A stretch of DNA of 64,000 nt. Source: an uncultured Clostridia bacterium. Lineage in GTDB: Bacteria > Bacillota > Clostridia > Christensenellales > Borkfalkiaceae. The notes under the pieces were generated by a model. The model did no database searches, was not told the origin of the DNA, and saw only the letters and a list, made by a program, of their open reading frames with translations. The position numbers and the translations under genes are program-made. Positions 53,498-63,200 of this stretch are shown here, one piece after another (the first letter of the stretch is position 1; each line of letters opens with the position of its first letter). The stretch lies in assembly GCA_934247225.1 (NCBI GenBank), contig CAKQJE010000001.1, positions 124,001 through 188,000 on the forward strand. The letters are read 5' to 3'.

Positions 53498-54556
53498 ATG
53501 AGAGGCGTTATCGGTATAAATTTTAAAAAACTCGTTTATAATTTCGATTTGTTGAAGTCAAAGCTCCCTCGCGGCGTTTTAGCTGCCGCCGTCGTCAAAG
53601 CCGACGCTTACGGACACGGGGAGAGAGAAGTTATCAAAGCTTTGGAAAATTTCGCCGATTATTTCGTTACGGCAACCGTAGAAGAGGCGGAAAGGGCGAG
53701 GGAAATAACGGCTAAGCCGATTTTATGTCTTGCGAGAGTAACGGGAAAAGAAATCGAAAGATGTATCTTAAAGAGAATAGAAATCAGCGTTTCGTCCGTT
53801 GACGATTTAAAAGAAATCGTATGTGTAAGTGAAGATATGAACGTTTCGGCATACGTGCATTTATGTTTCGACACGGGTATGAACCGGATGGGGATTAAAA
53901 CAGAAAAAGCCGCCTATAAGTCGATTAACGCGGTAAATTTATGTCGAACGGTGACGATTAAAGGCGTATATTCGCATTTTTTCGACGGGGAAAACGCTGG
54001 GAGAAACGAAAAGCAGTACGAGAAATTCGTATCGTTTTTAAAGCTCGGAGGCAAAGCTTTTTCGAGCGCGATAAAGCATATTTCTTCCACGGCGGAATTT
54101 GTGAAGGAAAAATATTGTTTCGATATGGTTCGTTTCGGTATCGGTATTTACGGCTACGGCGCGGCGGGCGTTAAACCTTGCCTTACGCTTAAAAGCTACG
54201 TTTCGCGGGCGGCGAAAGTTAAAAAGGGCGAGACGGTCGGTTACGGAGGAAAATTTATAGCCGAAAAAGATTGTTATATAGCCACGATTTCCGCAGGTTA
54301 CGGCGACGGGATTTTAAGGAGTTTTACGGGCGGAACCGTCCTTATCGGAGGAAAAAGACGGAAAATCGTCGGCAGCGTTTGTATGGATTACTGTTTCGCG
54401 TCGGTTGACGGAAGCGTTAAAGCGGGCGACGAGGTTGTTTTTATCGGCAGCCAGGGCGGAAAAACGCTCACCGCCGAAGATATGGCGAAAGCCTGCGGCA
54501 CGATATCTTACGAAATTCTTACAGGGCTTAAACGCTTCGAAAAAATATACGAATAA
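53498..54556 (+). CDS. alr: Alanine racemase
   Basis: Alr makes D-alanine for peptidoglycan using PLP. The 352-residue protein has the PLP-Lys motif AVVKADAYGHG near 32-42, FDTGMNRMGI near 126, RFGIGIYG near 212 and the second-base Tyr in ISAGYGDG near 267, then VCMDYC near 290. GGGGTG precedes the ATG. An exact copy of the dispersed 13-mer lies in AAYKSINA near 142. Confidence 0.95.
   Translation: MRGVIGINFKKLVYNFDLLKSKLPRGVLAAAVVKADAYGHGEREVIKALENFADYFVTATVEEAERAREITAKPILCLARVTGKEIERCILKRIEISVSSVDDLKEIVCVSEDMNVSAYVHLCFDTGMNRMGIKTEKAAYKSINAVNLCRTVTIKGVYSHFFDGENAGRNEKQYEKFVSFLKLGGKAFSSAIKHISSTAEFVKEKYCFDMVRFGIGIYGYGAAGVKPCLTLKSYVSRAAKVKKGETVGYGGKFIAEKDCYIATISAGYGDGILRSFTGGTVLIGGKRRKIVGSVCMDYCFASVDGSVKAGDEVVFIGSQGGKTLTAEDMAKACGTISYEILTGLKRFEKIYE
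53915..53927 (+). repeat. Dispersed 13-mer, exact copy 6 (in alr)
   Basis: TATAAGTCGATTA, read as Tyr-Lys-Ser-Ile in the racemase, with flanks GCC and ACGC as in the copy at 2164. Confidence 0.8.
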
Positions 54557-54593
54557 CCGACGAAAATAAAATATAAAAATAACCGATGAAAAG
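54542..54593 (+). repeat. 26-base duplication across the alr stop codon
   Basis: Unit 1 (54542-54567) holds the last codons and stop of alr; unit 2 (54568-54593) matches it at 22 of 26 positions, including ATAACCGA and GAAAA. Confidence 0.75.
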
Positions 54594-54663
54594 GGCAAAA
54601 GCGGTAAAACGCATAAAAAATTTCTTAAACAAGCTTCGCGCATTAAATTGCATTGAATATTCG

Positions 54664-54692
54664 TTGACATTTTTCTCCTAAAAGTTTAGAAT
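54664..54692 (+). promoter_or_regulatory. aspS promoter
   Basis: TTGACA (54664-54669), 17-base spacer, TAGAAT (54687-54692). Confidence 0.8.
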
Positions 54693-54751
54693 AATCGTAT
54701 ACGCAAGGTTTGCCGCGTTAAGTTCGGCAACCTTAAAACGGAGAAATACAT

Positions 54752-56554
54752 ATGTCAGAATTTATGGGTGATTTAAGACGTACTTCGATGTGCGGAACGC
54801 TTAGAAGCGCAGACGCGGGCAAAGAAGTTACGGTTATGGGCTGGACGCAGAGAAGAAGAAATCTCGGCTCGCTTATTTTCGTCGATCTTCGCGATAAAAC
54901 GGGTCTCGTTCAGGTCGTTTTCGACGATACGACGGATAAAGCGGTGTTTGAAAAAGCGCAGAATATCCGTTCGGAATACGTTCTCGCGGTTAAGGGAAAG
55001 GTAAGAGAAAGAGAGAGCAAAACCAACAAAATAGCAACGGGTGAGATCGAAATTCTTGCCGACGAGCTTAAAATTCTTTCCGAAGCGGACACCACGCCGT
55101 TCGAAATTTTGGACGATTCCAACGTAAACGAAACCCTTCGTTTAAAATACAGATATCTTGATCTCAGAAGACCTTCTTTGCAGAAAAACTTGTTTTTAAG
55201 AAACGAGATAACCAAAGCCGCAAGAAGATTTTTCGACGACAACGGATTCGTCGAGGTGGAAACGCCTATGCTCGGAAGATCCACTCCCGAGGGCGCGAGA
55301 GACTATCTCGTTCCGTCCAGAGTTCACGAGGGTTGTTTTTACGCGTTGCCGCAGTCTCCCCAGCTTTATAAACAGCTTCTGATGATCGCGGGCTTCGACA
55401 GATATTATCAGATAACCAAATGTTTCCGCGACGAGGATTTGAGAGCCAATCGTCAGCCGGAATTTACTCAGATAGACGTAGAGATGAGCTTCGTAGAGGA
55501 AATCGAGGACGTTATGTACCCGATCGAGGGGCTTATCAAAAACATTTTCAAAAACGCGATAGGCTTGGATCTCGGCGAGGGGCATTTCAGAACGATGACT
55601 TACCGCGAGGCTATGGAGAATTACGGTTCGGACAAGCCCGACACAAGATTCGGTTTGAAAATCGTTAATTGCTCGGATTTGTTCGCAAAATCGGAATTCA
55701 AGGTTTTTTCGGACGCTTTGAAGATCGAAATCGGACCTATCAGAGGCAGTGTAAGAGCTATCAACGCCAAAGGTTTAGCCGACAAATTCTCGAGAAAAGA
55801 GCTTGACGCGACCGTCGAGTACGCGAAAACGCTCGGCGCGAAAGGTCTTTGCTGGATGACCTGGGCAAAGGGCGGAGAAATCAAATCTTCGTTCGCAAAA
55901 TTCGTTACGGCGGATGATATCGAAAACATCAAAACGAGAATGAATTTCGAAGAGGGAGACGTTTTGTTCTTCGCGGCGGATAAGGATTATGTCGTGTTCA
56001 ACACGCTCGGCGGAATCCGTCTTATGATCGCGGACAAACACGGACTTATAGATAAGGACGTTTACGATATTTTGTGGATAACGGAATTCCCGATGTTCGA
56101 ATGGTCGGAAGAGGAAAATCGTTATATGGCGGTTCACCATCCGTTCACCGCACCTATGAACGAAGATCTCGAACTTTGCGAAACAGATCCGTCCAGGGCG
56201 AGGGCGAAAGCGTACGACCTCGTTATCAACGGTCAGGAATCGGGCGGCGGATCTATCCGTATTCATTCGAGAGATATTCAGAAAAAAATGTTTAATATCT
56301 TAGGTTTCTCCGAGGAAGATATCGAAAAGAAATTCGGATTTTTCGTGGACGCGTTCAATTACGGCGCGCCCCCGCACGGCGGACTTGCTTTCGGGTTAGA
56401 CCGTCTCACAATGCTTCTCTCCAAGGACGATTCGATAAGAGACGTTATTGCGTTCCCGAAGGTTCAGACGGCTTCGTGCCTTATGAGCAGCGCGCCCGCG
56501 CCGGTAGAGCAGAAACAGCTCGACGAACTTTATATCGAAGTCAAAAAAGACTGA
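54752..56554 (+). CDS. aspS: Aspartyl-tRNA synthetase
   Basis: AspRS charges tRNA-Asp. The 600-residue bacterial-type class II enzyme has the N-terminal OB-fold anticodon-binding domain (VMGWTQRRRNLGSLIFVDLR at about 28-47), class II motifs (VETPMLGRSTPEGARDYLVP near 168; CFRDEDLRANRQPEFTQID near 223) and a GAPPHGGLAFGLDR motif 3 near 531, with the bacterial insertion between. GGAG precedes the ATG. The leader is too short for a T-box. Confidence 0.97.
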   Translation: MSEFMGDLRRTSMCGTLRSADAGKEVTVMGWTQRRRNLGSLIFVDLRDKTGLVQVVFDDTTDKAVFEKAQNIRSEYVLAVKGKVRERESKTNKIATGEIEILADELKILSEADTTPFEILDDSNVNETLRLKYRYLDLRRPSLQKNLFLRNEITKAARRFFDDNGFVEVETPMLGRSTPEGARDYLVPSRVHEGCFYALPQSPQLYKQLLMIAGFDRYYQITKCFRDEDLRANRQPEFTQIDVEMSFVEEIEDVMYPIEGLIKNIFKNAIGLDLGEGHFRTMTYREAMENYGSDKPDTRFGLKIVNCSDLFAKSEFKVFSDALKIEIGPIRGSVRAINAKGLADKFSRKELDATVEYAKTLGAKGLCWMTWAKGGEIKSSFAKFVTADDIENIKTRMNFEEGDVLFFAADKDYVVFNTLGGIRLMIADKHGLIDKDVYDILWITEFPMFEWSEEENRYMAVHHPFTAPMNEDLELCETDPSRARAKAYDLVINGQESGGGSIRIHSRDIQKKMFNILGFSEEDIEKKFGFFVDAFNYGAPPHGGLAFGLDRLTMLLSKDDSIRDVIAFPKVQTASCLMSSAPAPVEQKQLDELYIEVKKD

Positions 56555-56574
56555 TATTTTCAATAAAATCAAAA

Positions 56575-56616
56575 CGGCGGATATTGCGATGAACTTCGCA
56601 TTATCCGCCGAATTTT
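56575..56616. terminator. Terminator between aspS and the zinc-ribbon gene
   Basis: CGGCGGATATTGCG pairs with CGCATTATCCGCCG (one mismatch), followed by AATTTT. The genes are convergent, and both may use it. Confidence 0.75.
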
Positions 56617-56629
56617 AATAAACGTAATT

Positions 56630-57706
56630 TTACCAGGGCTTATCGTCGTAAGGCGTGTTTTCAACGCCTTCAGATTGAAGTTTTTCAACCATTCTGTCGA
56701 GCTTACCTTTCCACATTTTCTTGAACCATTTTGTTTTTCCGAACCATTTAACGAGGGTGGGGCTTATTGCGTAATAAATATGTATAAAAGCTCTTCCGTA
56801 CCAAGTTGAAGCTAACGTGTTATCTCTATAGCGGCGCAAAGTCCATACCTCGGGACAGTCGTACGAGCCGTACACGCAAGTTGCCACATAGCACCCGTCA
56901 AGTTTTGGTTTCGGAATGTTATCAACAACAAAATTAGGGTCTTTTTCGTGGATTTTATTGCCGATTGATAATGCCTCTTCTCTGTTTTTTAACCTTTCGT
57001 CTAAAGATAAGCCTGTGTTATTAACAAGGTATTTTTTTTGTTTATAAACAAGTTCCCAGTAAACTAACTGGTCATCGATTTTAATTATTTTTTTTAGATT
57101 TTCGATAAAAACAGCAGCTATGTTAGCAAACAATCTATATGTTTTTGTTTTATCATCGGTCGTTTGAAGATTTTCAGGTTTCTCAGTATAAACAAAGCTC
57201 GCACAATACATTTTAAGCAGGGCGAGATTTATCTTTTTTATAAGTACTTGATTATACTTTGATTTTGAAATATCATAATTATCATATATAACTGAAATGT
57301 TTTTGCAAAACACATCGCACATCTGTTGTTTTTTTAAGAAATTGCTATCAAGTAAAGAAAGTCTTGTTTTTCCATACGAGCTGAAAAAAGCTGCTTCTAT
57401 ATTACGTGGTTCGTATTGTTTAACCATATTATAGAACTTTTCGACTTCTTCCCAGTCCTCTTTTGCAAGCGAAATTCTCGCGTTTTCCAAATATTGCTTT
57501 ATATATGCGGCTTCGGCGTTTTGATTGATTACGACGTTTGCTCCGCTGAAATCGTTGTTGTTGATTATATTATTGTTTACTATATTTAACGCTTTTTCAA
57601 CAAGATACGTGCTTCCGCAATATGGACAAATCAGTTCGCCCTTAGCCGATTCGTTAATTTTTAAACTTGCCCCGCAGTCAGGACATTTACCTGATACTAA
57701 CCCCAT
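56630..57706 (-). CDS. Zinc-ribbon protein with CFI-box C-terminus
   Basis: This 358-residue protein has an N-terminal zinc ribbon (CPDCGAS at about 8-14 and CPYCGSTYL at about 28-36), a long helical middle (about 70-270), and a C-terminal CFI-box-like region (CYVATCVYGSYDCPEVWTLR near 275-294, then RYRDNTL and FIHIYYAISP), which often ends in a membrane-associated helix. The role is unknown. The gene is visibly more AT-rich in third positions than its neighbours, suggesting a different history. It is monocistronic. Confidence 0.65.
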   Translation of the reverse strand: MGLVSGKCPDCGASLKINESAKGELICPYCGSTYLVEKALNIVNNNIINNNDFSGANVVINQNAEAAYIKQYLENARISLAKEDWEEVEKFYNMVKQYEPRNIEAAFFSSYGKTRLSLLDSNFLKKQQMCDVFCKNISVIYDNYDISKSKYNQVLIKKINLALLKMYCASFVYTEKPENLQTTDDKTKTYRLFANIAAVFIENLKKIIKIDDQLVYWELVYKQKKYLVNNTGLSLDERLKNREEALSIGNKIHEKDPNFVVDNIPKPKLDGCYVATCVYGSYDCPEVWTLRRYRDNTLASTWYGRAFIHIYYAISPTLVKWFGKTKWFKKMWKGKLDRMVEKLQSEGVENTPYDDKPW

Positions 57707-57820
57707 AAGTTTTTCCTCTGAAATAAAATGACCGAAACAGAAGTTTTTTCAGATTGAATTTGCTTCGTTTGTCTTTAATTTTTGTGCCTATTTTATCATA
57801 AAAAAAGAAAAAAATCAAGT

Positions 57821-57877
57821 ATTTTCCGAAATGGGAAAATTTGTGCGGGATTTGCAACGGATTTTCCGAAATGGGAA
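57821..57877. repeat. 17-base direct repeat, 40 bases apart
   Basis: ATTTTCCGAAATGGGAA occurs at 57821-57837 and 57861-57877. The stretch lies upstream of the zinc-ribbon gene. A single DnaA-box-like TGTGGATAA is at 57885-57893. Confidence 0.7.
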
Positions 57878-57935
57878 TTTTTGCTGTGGATAACTTGCTT
57901 ATGATAAACTCCCGATTAAAATCGATTTTATATAA

Positions 57936-57982
57936 AAATCGTTCCTTCGGCGCGGTGTAATTTTGCGCCGAAAGAACGATTT
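57936..57982 (-). terminator. Terminator of the dnaE-pfk operon
   Basis: AAATCGTTCCTTCGGCGC pairs with GCGCCGAAAGAACGATTT (one unpaired position). On the - strand the stem is followed by TTTTATATAAAAT. Confidence 0.75.
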
Positions 57983-58013
57983 AAAAATTTTGTATTTTTA
58001 ATAAAGTTGCCGA

Positions 58014-58026
58014 TAATCGACTTATA
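58014..58026 (-). repeat. Dispersed 13-mer, exact copy 7 (intergenic)
   Basis: TATAAGTCGATTA on the - strand, just past the 3' end of the PPi-type phosphofructokinase gene. Confidence 0.8.
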
Positions 58027-58035
58027 GACGGGTTT

Positions 58036-59268
58036 TTAAAGCTTAATCTTTACGAATTTAAGCTTTGCGTATTCGGGAAGTCCGTTTTTAAGCCTGCGCT
58101 TTGGCTCGCCCGCTATGAGGGGGAGAGCATAAGAAACGAAATCGTCGGTAAGGTTCGCGCCGTCTTCCGTTATCCATTCGGCGGGAATTTTCTTTTCGGC
58201 GTTCGCCGCGGAGGAAAGAGGTTCGGCAACGTATTCTATCTCGTAAACGTCGCCGTCTTTTCTCCTGAAACCTATCATCTTGTCGGTCTCGCCCTCTATG
58301 GCTTTTTTAACCGCGTAACGCCCCGCAGAGAAAGACTCTTCTATATCCGTTTCCGAAGCGCAGTGCGCCGCGCAGCGTTGCAGAATGTTAAGCTCGATCG
58401 CCTTGCATTTTATGCCGAGCGTTTTGACCTGCGCTTTCAAAGCCGAACAAACGCCGCCGAGCTGAGAGTGACCGAAAACGTCGGTGGAGCTTTGGTCTTC
58501 GCCAACGTATCTGCCGTCCGCAAAGCGTATTCCCTCGGAAACCGCGACAACGCAGTGGTGTTTTTCGTCCACGACCTTTTTAACGTCTCTCAAAAATTTC
58601 TCGTAAGAGAAAGGGACTTCGGGGAGATAAATAAGATCCGCGCCTTCGCCGTTCACGGAAGCGAGTCTGCTTGCCGCTGTGAGCCAGCCCGCGTTTCTAC
58701 CCATAATCTCCACGATTACGACAAGCGGAGAATAGTAAATTTCGGCGTCTCTGTTGACTTCCATAACGGAATTTGCTATGTATTTCGCCGCACTCCCGTA
58801 GCCAGGGCAGTGATCAGTGCCGCAAAGGTCGTTATCGATTGTTTTCGGAATACCGATTACGTTCATATCGTAACCCGATTTCTGCATATATTTCGAGATT
58901 TTATCGCAGGTGTCCATGCTGTCGTTGCCGCCGTTATAGAAAAAATAACGAACGTCGTATTTTTTGAAAACCTCTAAAATTCTGCGGTAATCGGAGTCGT
59001 CCTCGGCGGGGTTTTTGAGTTTGTATCTCACCGAACCGAACGCCGAAGCGGGCGTGTATTTCAAAGCTTCTATTTCGGCTCTGTCTTCCGCCGAAATATC
59101 GAAAAAGTCCTCGTCTAAAACGCCCTTTATTCCGTGATGAGCGCATAAAACGCCCGTAATGTTTTCGCTGTCGAGAGCCTCTATTAGTCCCCCCGCGATG
59201 CTCGCGTTTATAACCGTGGTTGGTCCGCCCGATTGGGCGAAAACGCATCTTCCTTTAAGATTTTTCAT
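58036..59268 (-). CDS. PPi-type 6-phosphofructokinase
   Basis: This 410-residue enzyme phosphorylates fructose 6-phosphate. Its nucleotide-site residues are those of pyrophosphate-using enzymes: GGNDSM near 111 (Asp where ATP-PFKs have Gly) and PKTIDND near 139 (Lys where ATP-PFKs have Gly). VIVEIMGRNAGW follows near 184. Use of PPi is inferred from these two residues. It is the last gene of the dnaE-pfkA operon, 26 bases after the ATP-type enzyme. Confidence 0.85.
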   Translation of the reverse strand: MKNLKGRCVFAQSGGPTTVINASIAGGLIEALDSENITGVLCAHHGIKGVLDEDFFDISAEDRAEIEALKYTPASAFGSVRYKLKNPAEDDSDYRRILEVFKKYDVRYFFYNGGNDSMDTCDKISKYMQKSGYDMNVIGIPKTIDNDLCGTDHCPGYGSAAKYIANSVMEVNRDAEIYYSPLVVIVEIMGRNAGWLTAASRLASVNGEGADLIYLPEVPFSYEKFLRDVKKVVDEKHHCVVAVSEGIRFADGRYVGEDQSSTDVFGHSQLGGVCSALKAQVKTLGIKCKAIELNILQRCAAHCASETDIEESFSAGRYAVKKAIEGETDKMIGFRRKDGDVYEIEYVAEPLSSAANAEKKIPAEWITEDGANLTDDFVSYALPLIAGEPKRRLKNGLPEYAKLKFVKIKL

Positions 59269-59294
59269 AAGTTTTTTCGTGTTTTTAAGATATT

Positions 59295-60254
59295 TTAGCA
59301 GAGTTTAGCCGCCATATCGTAAAGCTTTTTGTTGATTTTCTTGGTTTCGGAAAGAGCTTCGGTTATATCGAGATCGACGATCTTGTTGTTCTTGATACCG
59401 ATAACTCTGTTGGTCTTGCCCTCTAACAGAAGTTCGGTGGCTCTCGTGCCGAATCTCGCGGCAAGCATTCTGTCCGCCATAGTGGGCGTGCCGCCTCTCT
59501 GAATGTGACCGAGAGTAGTGACCTTAACGTCCGCGCCGCTGATAACCGAAACGATGGTTTTGATTTCCTGTTCGTTGCCCGCGCCTTCCGCCAGAACGAT
59601 AATGTTGGACGTTTTGCCTCTTTCCTTGCTCTTTTTGATATCCTCGGCGATAGCCTGAATATCGTAAGGAATTTCGGGAACGAGAATATATTCCGCGCCG
59701 CCGCAGATACCCGAGTAAAGCGCGATATCTCCGCAACGTCTGCCCATAACCTTTATGAGCGAAACTCTGTCGTGAGAAGTCATAGTGTCTCTGAGGTTGT
59801 TGATCGCCCAAAGAACGGTGTTTACGGCGGTGTCGAAGCCGAGAGTGTAGTCGGTGTAAGCAAGGTCGTTATCGATCGTGCCGGGAATACCTACGACGTT
59901 GATTCCGTTTTCGTCGGACAAAAGTCTTGCGCCCGTGAACGAACCGTCGCCGCCGATTACGACAAGGCCTTCGATGCCGAGAGCTTTAAGGTTGTCTGCG
60001 GCTTTCTTTCTCGTTTCGGGGAGCTTGAAATCGAGACATCTTGCAGTCTTCAAAATCGTGCCGCCTCTCTGGACGATATCGCATACGGAGTGGGTCGTCA
60101 TCGGATTGATGCAGTTGTTTACAAGTCCGAAGTAACCTCTTTCGACGCCGTAAACTTCGAGTCCGCTGTTGATCGCGCTTCTTACGCACGCCCTTATGCA
60201 GGCGTTCATTCCGGGGGCGTCTCCGCCGCTTGTGAGTATTGCTATTTTTTTCAT
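59295..60254 (-). CDS. pfkA: ATP-dependent 6-phosphofructokinase
   Basis: PfkA makes fructose 1,6-bisphosphate with ATP. The 319-residue protein has LTSGGDAPGMNACIRA near 8, GGDGSF near 102 (Gly of ATP-type enzymes), PGTIDNDL near 124 and MGRRCGD near 168, and has the usual length of the bacterial allosteric enzyme. AAGGAGGT precedes the ATG. It lies 36 bases after dnaE, a pairing seen in many Firmicutes. Confidence 0.95.
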   Translation of the reverse strand: MKKIAILTSGGDAPGMNACIRACVRSAINSGLEVYGVERGYFGLVNNCINPMTTHSVCDIVQRGGTILKTARCLDFKLPETRKKAADNLKALGIEGLVVIGGDGSFTGARLLSDENGINVVGIPGTIDNDLAYTDYTLGFDTAVNTVLWAINNLRDTMTSHDRVSLIKVMGRRCGDIALYSGICGGAEYILVPEIPYDIQAIAEDIKKSKERGKTSNIIVLAEGAGNEQEIKTIVSVISGADVKVTTLGHIQRGGTPTMADRMLAARFGTRATELLLEGKTNRVIGIKNNKIVDLDITEALSETKKINKKLYDMAAKLC

Positions 60255-60290
60255 ATGTTTACCTCCTTGGGTATAAATGTAAATTTTTTA

Positions 60291-63200
60291 TCAGTTTGAG
60301 AAGAATTTTATATCCTGTTCGTCCACAATGGAGAGCAGTTCGTTTATAAGACCTTTGCAGTTCCTTACGGTCTGCGTCATTATATAGTTTTTCCCGTCTA
60401 TCTTAAAACATACGGTTATGTCGCCGGGATATGTGGAAAGTATGTCTATAAGTTCGTTTTTGAAGGTTTTAGTGTCGTCGCGAAGGATAATTCCGAGATA
60501 ATCTTTTTTCTTTTTGACGGATGCTTTTTCCTGCGGCTCGTTTTCGTTCACCTTAAATACGGAGTCCGCGAGAATGCTTACGCGTTCGTCTTTTATCTGC
60601 AATTTTCCGCGAAGCTTAACAACTTGCTCCACGTTAAGATCGTCTTTGAATTTCGCATACGTCTTCGGGAAAAATACGCATTCGATCGCCCCGTAGGAAT
60701 CTTCTATCGTGACGAACGCCATATTCGAACCCGATTTGGTGGTGATTTTGTCCGCCGCGGTGATAATTCCGCCTATGTAAACGGGCATATCGTTTTTAAC
60801 GTCGGTGAAAATCTTATTTCCGTCCTCGTCCTCTTCGACGTTGGCGAGCATTTCGGTCGTGAACGTGCAGTCCGCAAACTTGGATTTGAAACCGTCTAGC
60901 GGATGCCCCGAAACGTAAACGCCCGTCACGTTCTTTTCGAGCGAAAGTTTTGTCTTGTTGTCGTATTCGGGGATATCGGGATAAGTCACCGTGAAGCTGT
61001 CGTCCTCGGCGAGAAGATCGCCGAAAAGGCTTAACTGATCGCTTTCGCGCTGCTTGGCGATGATCATAACCCTGTCGATAAGCTCGTCGTAAATGGCGAT
61101 GAGCTGCGCGCGGTTTTTTCCGAAAGAGTCGAACGCGCCCGCGTAAATAAGGTTTTCCACAAGCCTTTTGTTCAAAACCTTGCTTTCGCATCTCGAAATG
61201 AAATTCTCGAAAGAGAGGTATCTGCCGTTCTTTTCGCGTTCCGCCGTGATAGATTCTATCGCCGCGATTCCTATGCCTTTTATTGCGGCTAAACCGTAAC
61301 GGATGGAGTTATTTTTAACGCTGAAATAGCCTACGCTCTCGTTTATGTCGGGCGGAAGAACCCTTATTCCTTCCTCTTTGGCGTACGAAATATAGTTCTT
61401 GATTTCGTCGATGTTTGTGATACGGTTGTTTAAAACCGCAGTCAGAAATTCGGCTTCGTAGTAGCATTTGAGAAACGCCGTCTGATAGGTTACGAGAGAA
61501 TAAGCTGCCGCGTGCGATTTGTTGAAAGCGTATTTCGCGAAGTCCTTCATTTCGTTCCATACGTCGTGCGCCACATCCTCGGGAACTCCGCGTTTTAAGC
61601 AGCCGTCTATCGCCGTTGAAACTTTTCCGTGTTTATCGACCGATTCGCCCTTGCCGTGAATGAATATGACTTCTTCCTTTATCATATCGTCCACTTTCTT
61701 TTTACCCATCATTCGGCGGACCATATCTGCTTGTCCGAGCGTGTATCCCGCGAGAGCCTGAACGATTTTCATAACCTGCTCCTGGTATACGATACAGCCG
61801 TACGTCTGCTTTAAAATGGGTTCGAGAAGCGGGTGGGCGTAAGTGACGAGTTCGGGGTTGTGCTTACATTTTACGAACTTCGGAATGGAGTCCATAGGTC
61901 CGGGGCGGTAAAGCGACACCGCCGCGACTATATCTTCGATAGAGGTGGGGCGGAGTTCTTTCATGAACTTCTGGAAGCCTGCGGATTCTATCTGGAATAT
62001 GGCTTTGGTGTTACCCGTCGAAAGAAGTTCGAAAACCTTGGGGTCGTCGTAAGTCGATTTATCGAAATCGATTTCCACGCCGTGGTTCTGCTTTATATAA
62101 TCGATCGCCATTTTAATATCGGAAAGGTTTCGAAGACCCAGAAAGTCCATTTTAAGGAATCCGAGGTGTTCGAGTTCTACACCGGTATACTGGCTGGTGA
62201 TATCTTCGCCGTTCCTGCCGAGCGGCATATGCTGATCGAGAATGTCCGCGCCGATTATAACGCCGCAGGCGTGAGTACTTGCCTGTCTCGGGGAGTCCTC
62301 GAGTTTGGCGGCGATATCCACGACCCTTTTTATCTCGGGCGACTCGTTGTACATATTGACGAGCTCGGGAACGGAAAAATCGACTCCGTAGTCTTTCGCG
62401 CCCTCTTTCGGGTGGTATTTCCCGAAGACTTTTAAAATAATGTTGGGGCGTTTCAAGTCGAATTCGTCGCCGTTGGCGTTTTTGCGGACGAGCTTGTTCG
62501 GCATCGCCTTTGTAACTCTGTCGGCTTCGGAATACGAAACTTTAAGTACTCTCGCAACGTCTTTTATAGCGTTTTTAGCCGCCATTGTTCCGAAAGTTAC
62601 TATTTTACAAACTCTGTTTTCGCCGTACTTTCTGCGGACGTATTCGATAACCTCCTGGCGGCGGCTATCTTCGAAGTCTACGTCGAAATCCGGTGCGGAA
62701 ACACGTTCGGGGTTTAAGAAACGCTCGAAATAAAGGTCGTATTTAAGCGGATCGATGTTGGTTATGCCGATGAGGTAAGCTACTATCGAGCCTGCGCCCG
62801 AGCCTCTGCCCGGTCCTACCGAAATACCCATATTTCTCGCCGCGTTTATGTAGTCCCATACGATAAGGAAGTACTCGATAAAGCCCTGCTTTTCGATAAC
62901 GGCGAGTTCGCTTTCTATTCTTTCGCGGATTTCGGGCGTTTCCTTGCCGTATTTTTTCTTGATTCCGTTGTCGATGAGGTTGCGGATATAGGTTTTCGGG
63001 TCTTCGCCCGTGTCGGGGTAGTAATGCGGGAACATATAATGCCCGTAAACAAACCCGAATTTGCATTTGTCGGCAATCTCGAGAGTGGTTTCCAGAGCGT
63101 CCGGATCGTTCGGGAAAAGGCTCGCCATTTCGTCGTAACTTTTAAGGTAAAATTCGTCGTTGGGGAAGCGAAGTCTTTTCGGGTCGTCGTAGTCCGCGCC

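Noticed and set aside
62051..62062. Extra copy of the 13-mer in dnaE (GTAAGTCGATTTA)
   Set aside because: More than one mismatch and coding for a normal dnaE segment; not counted.
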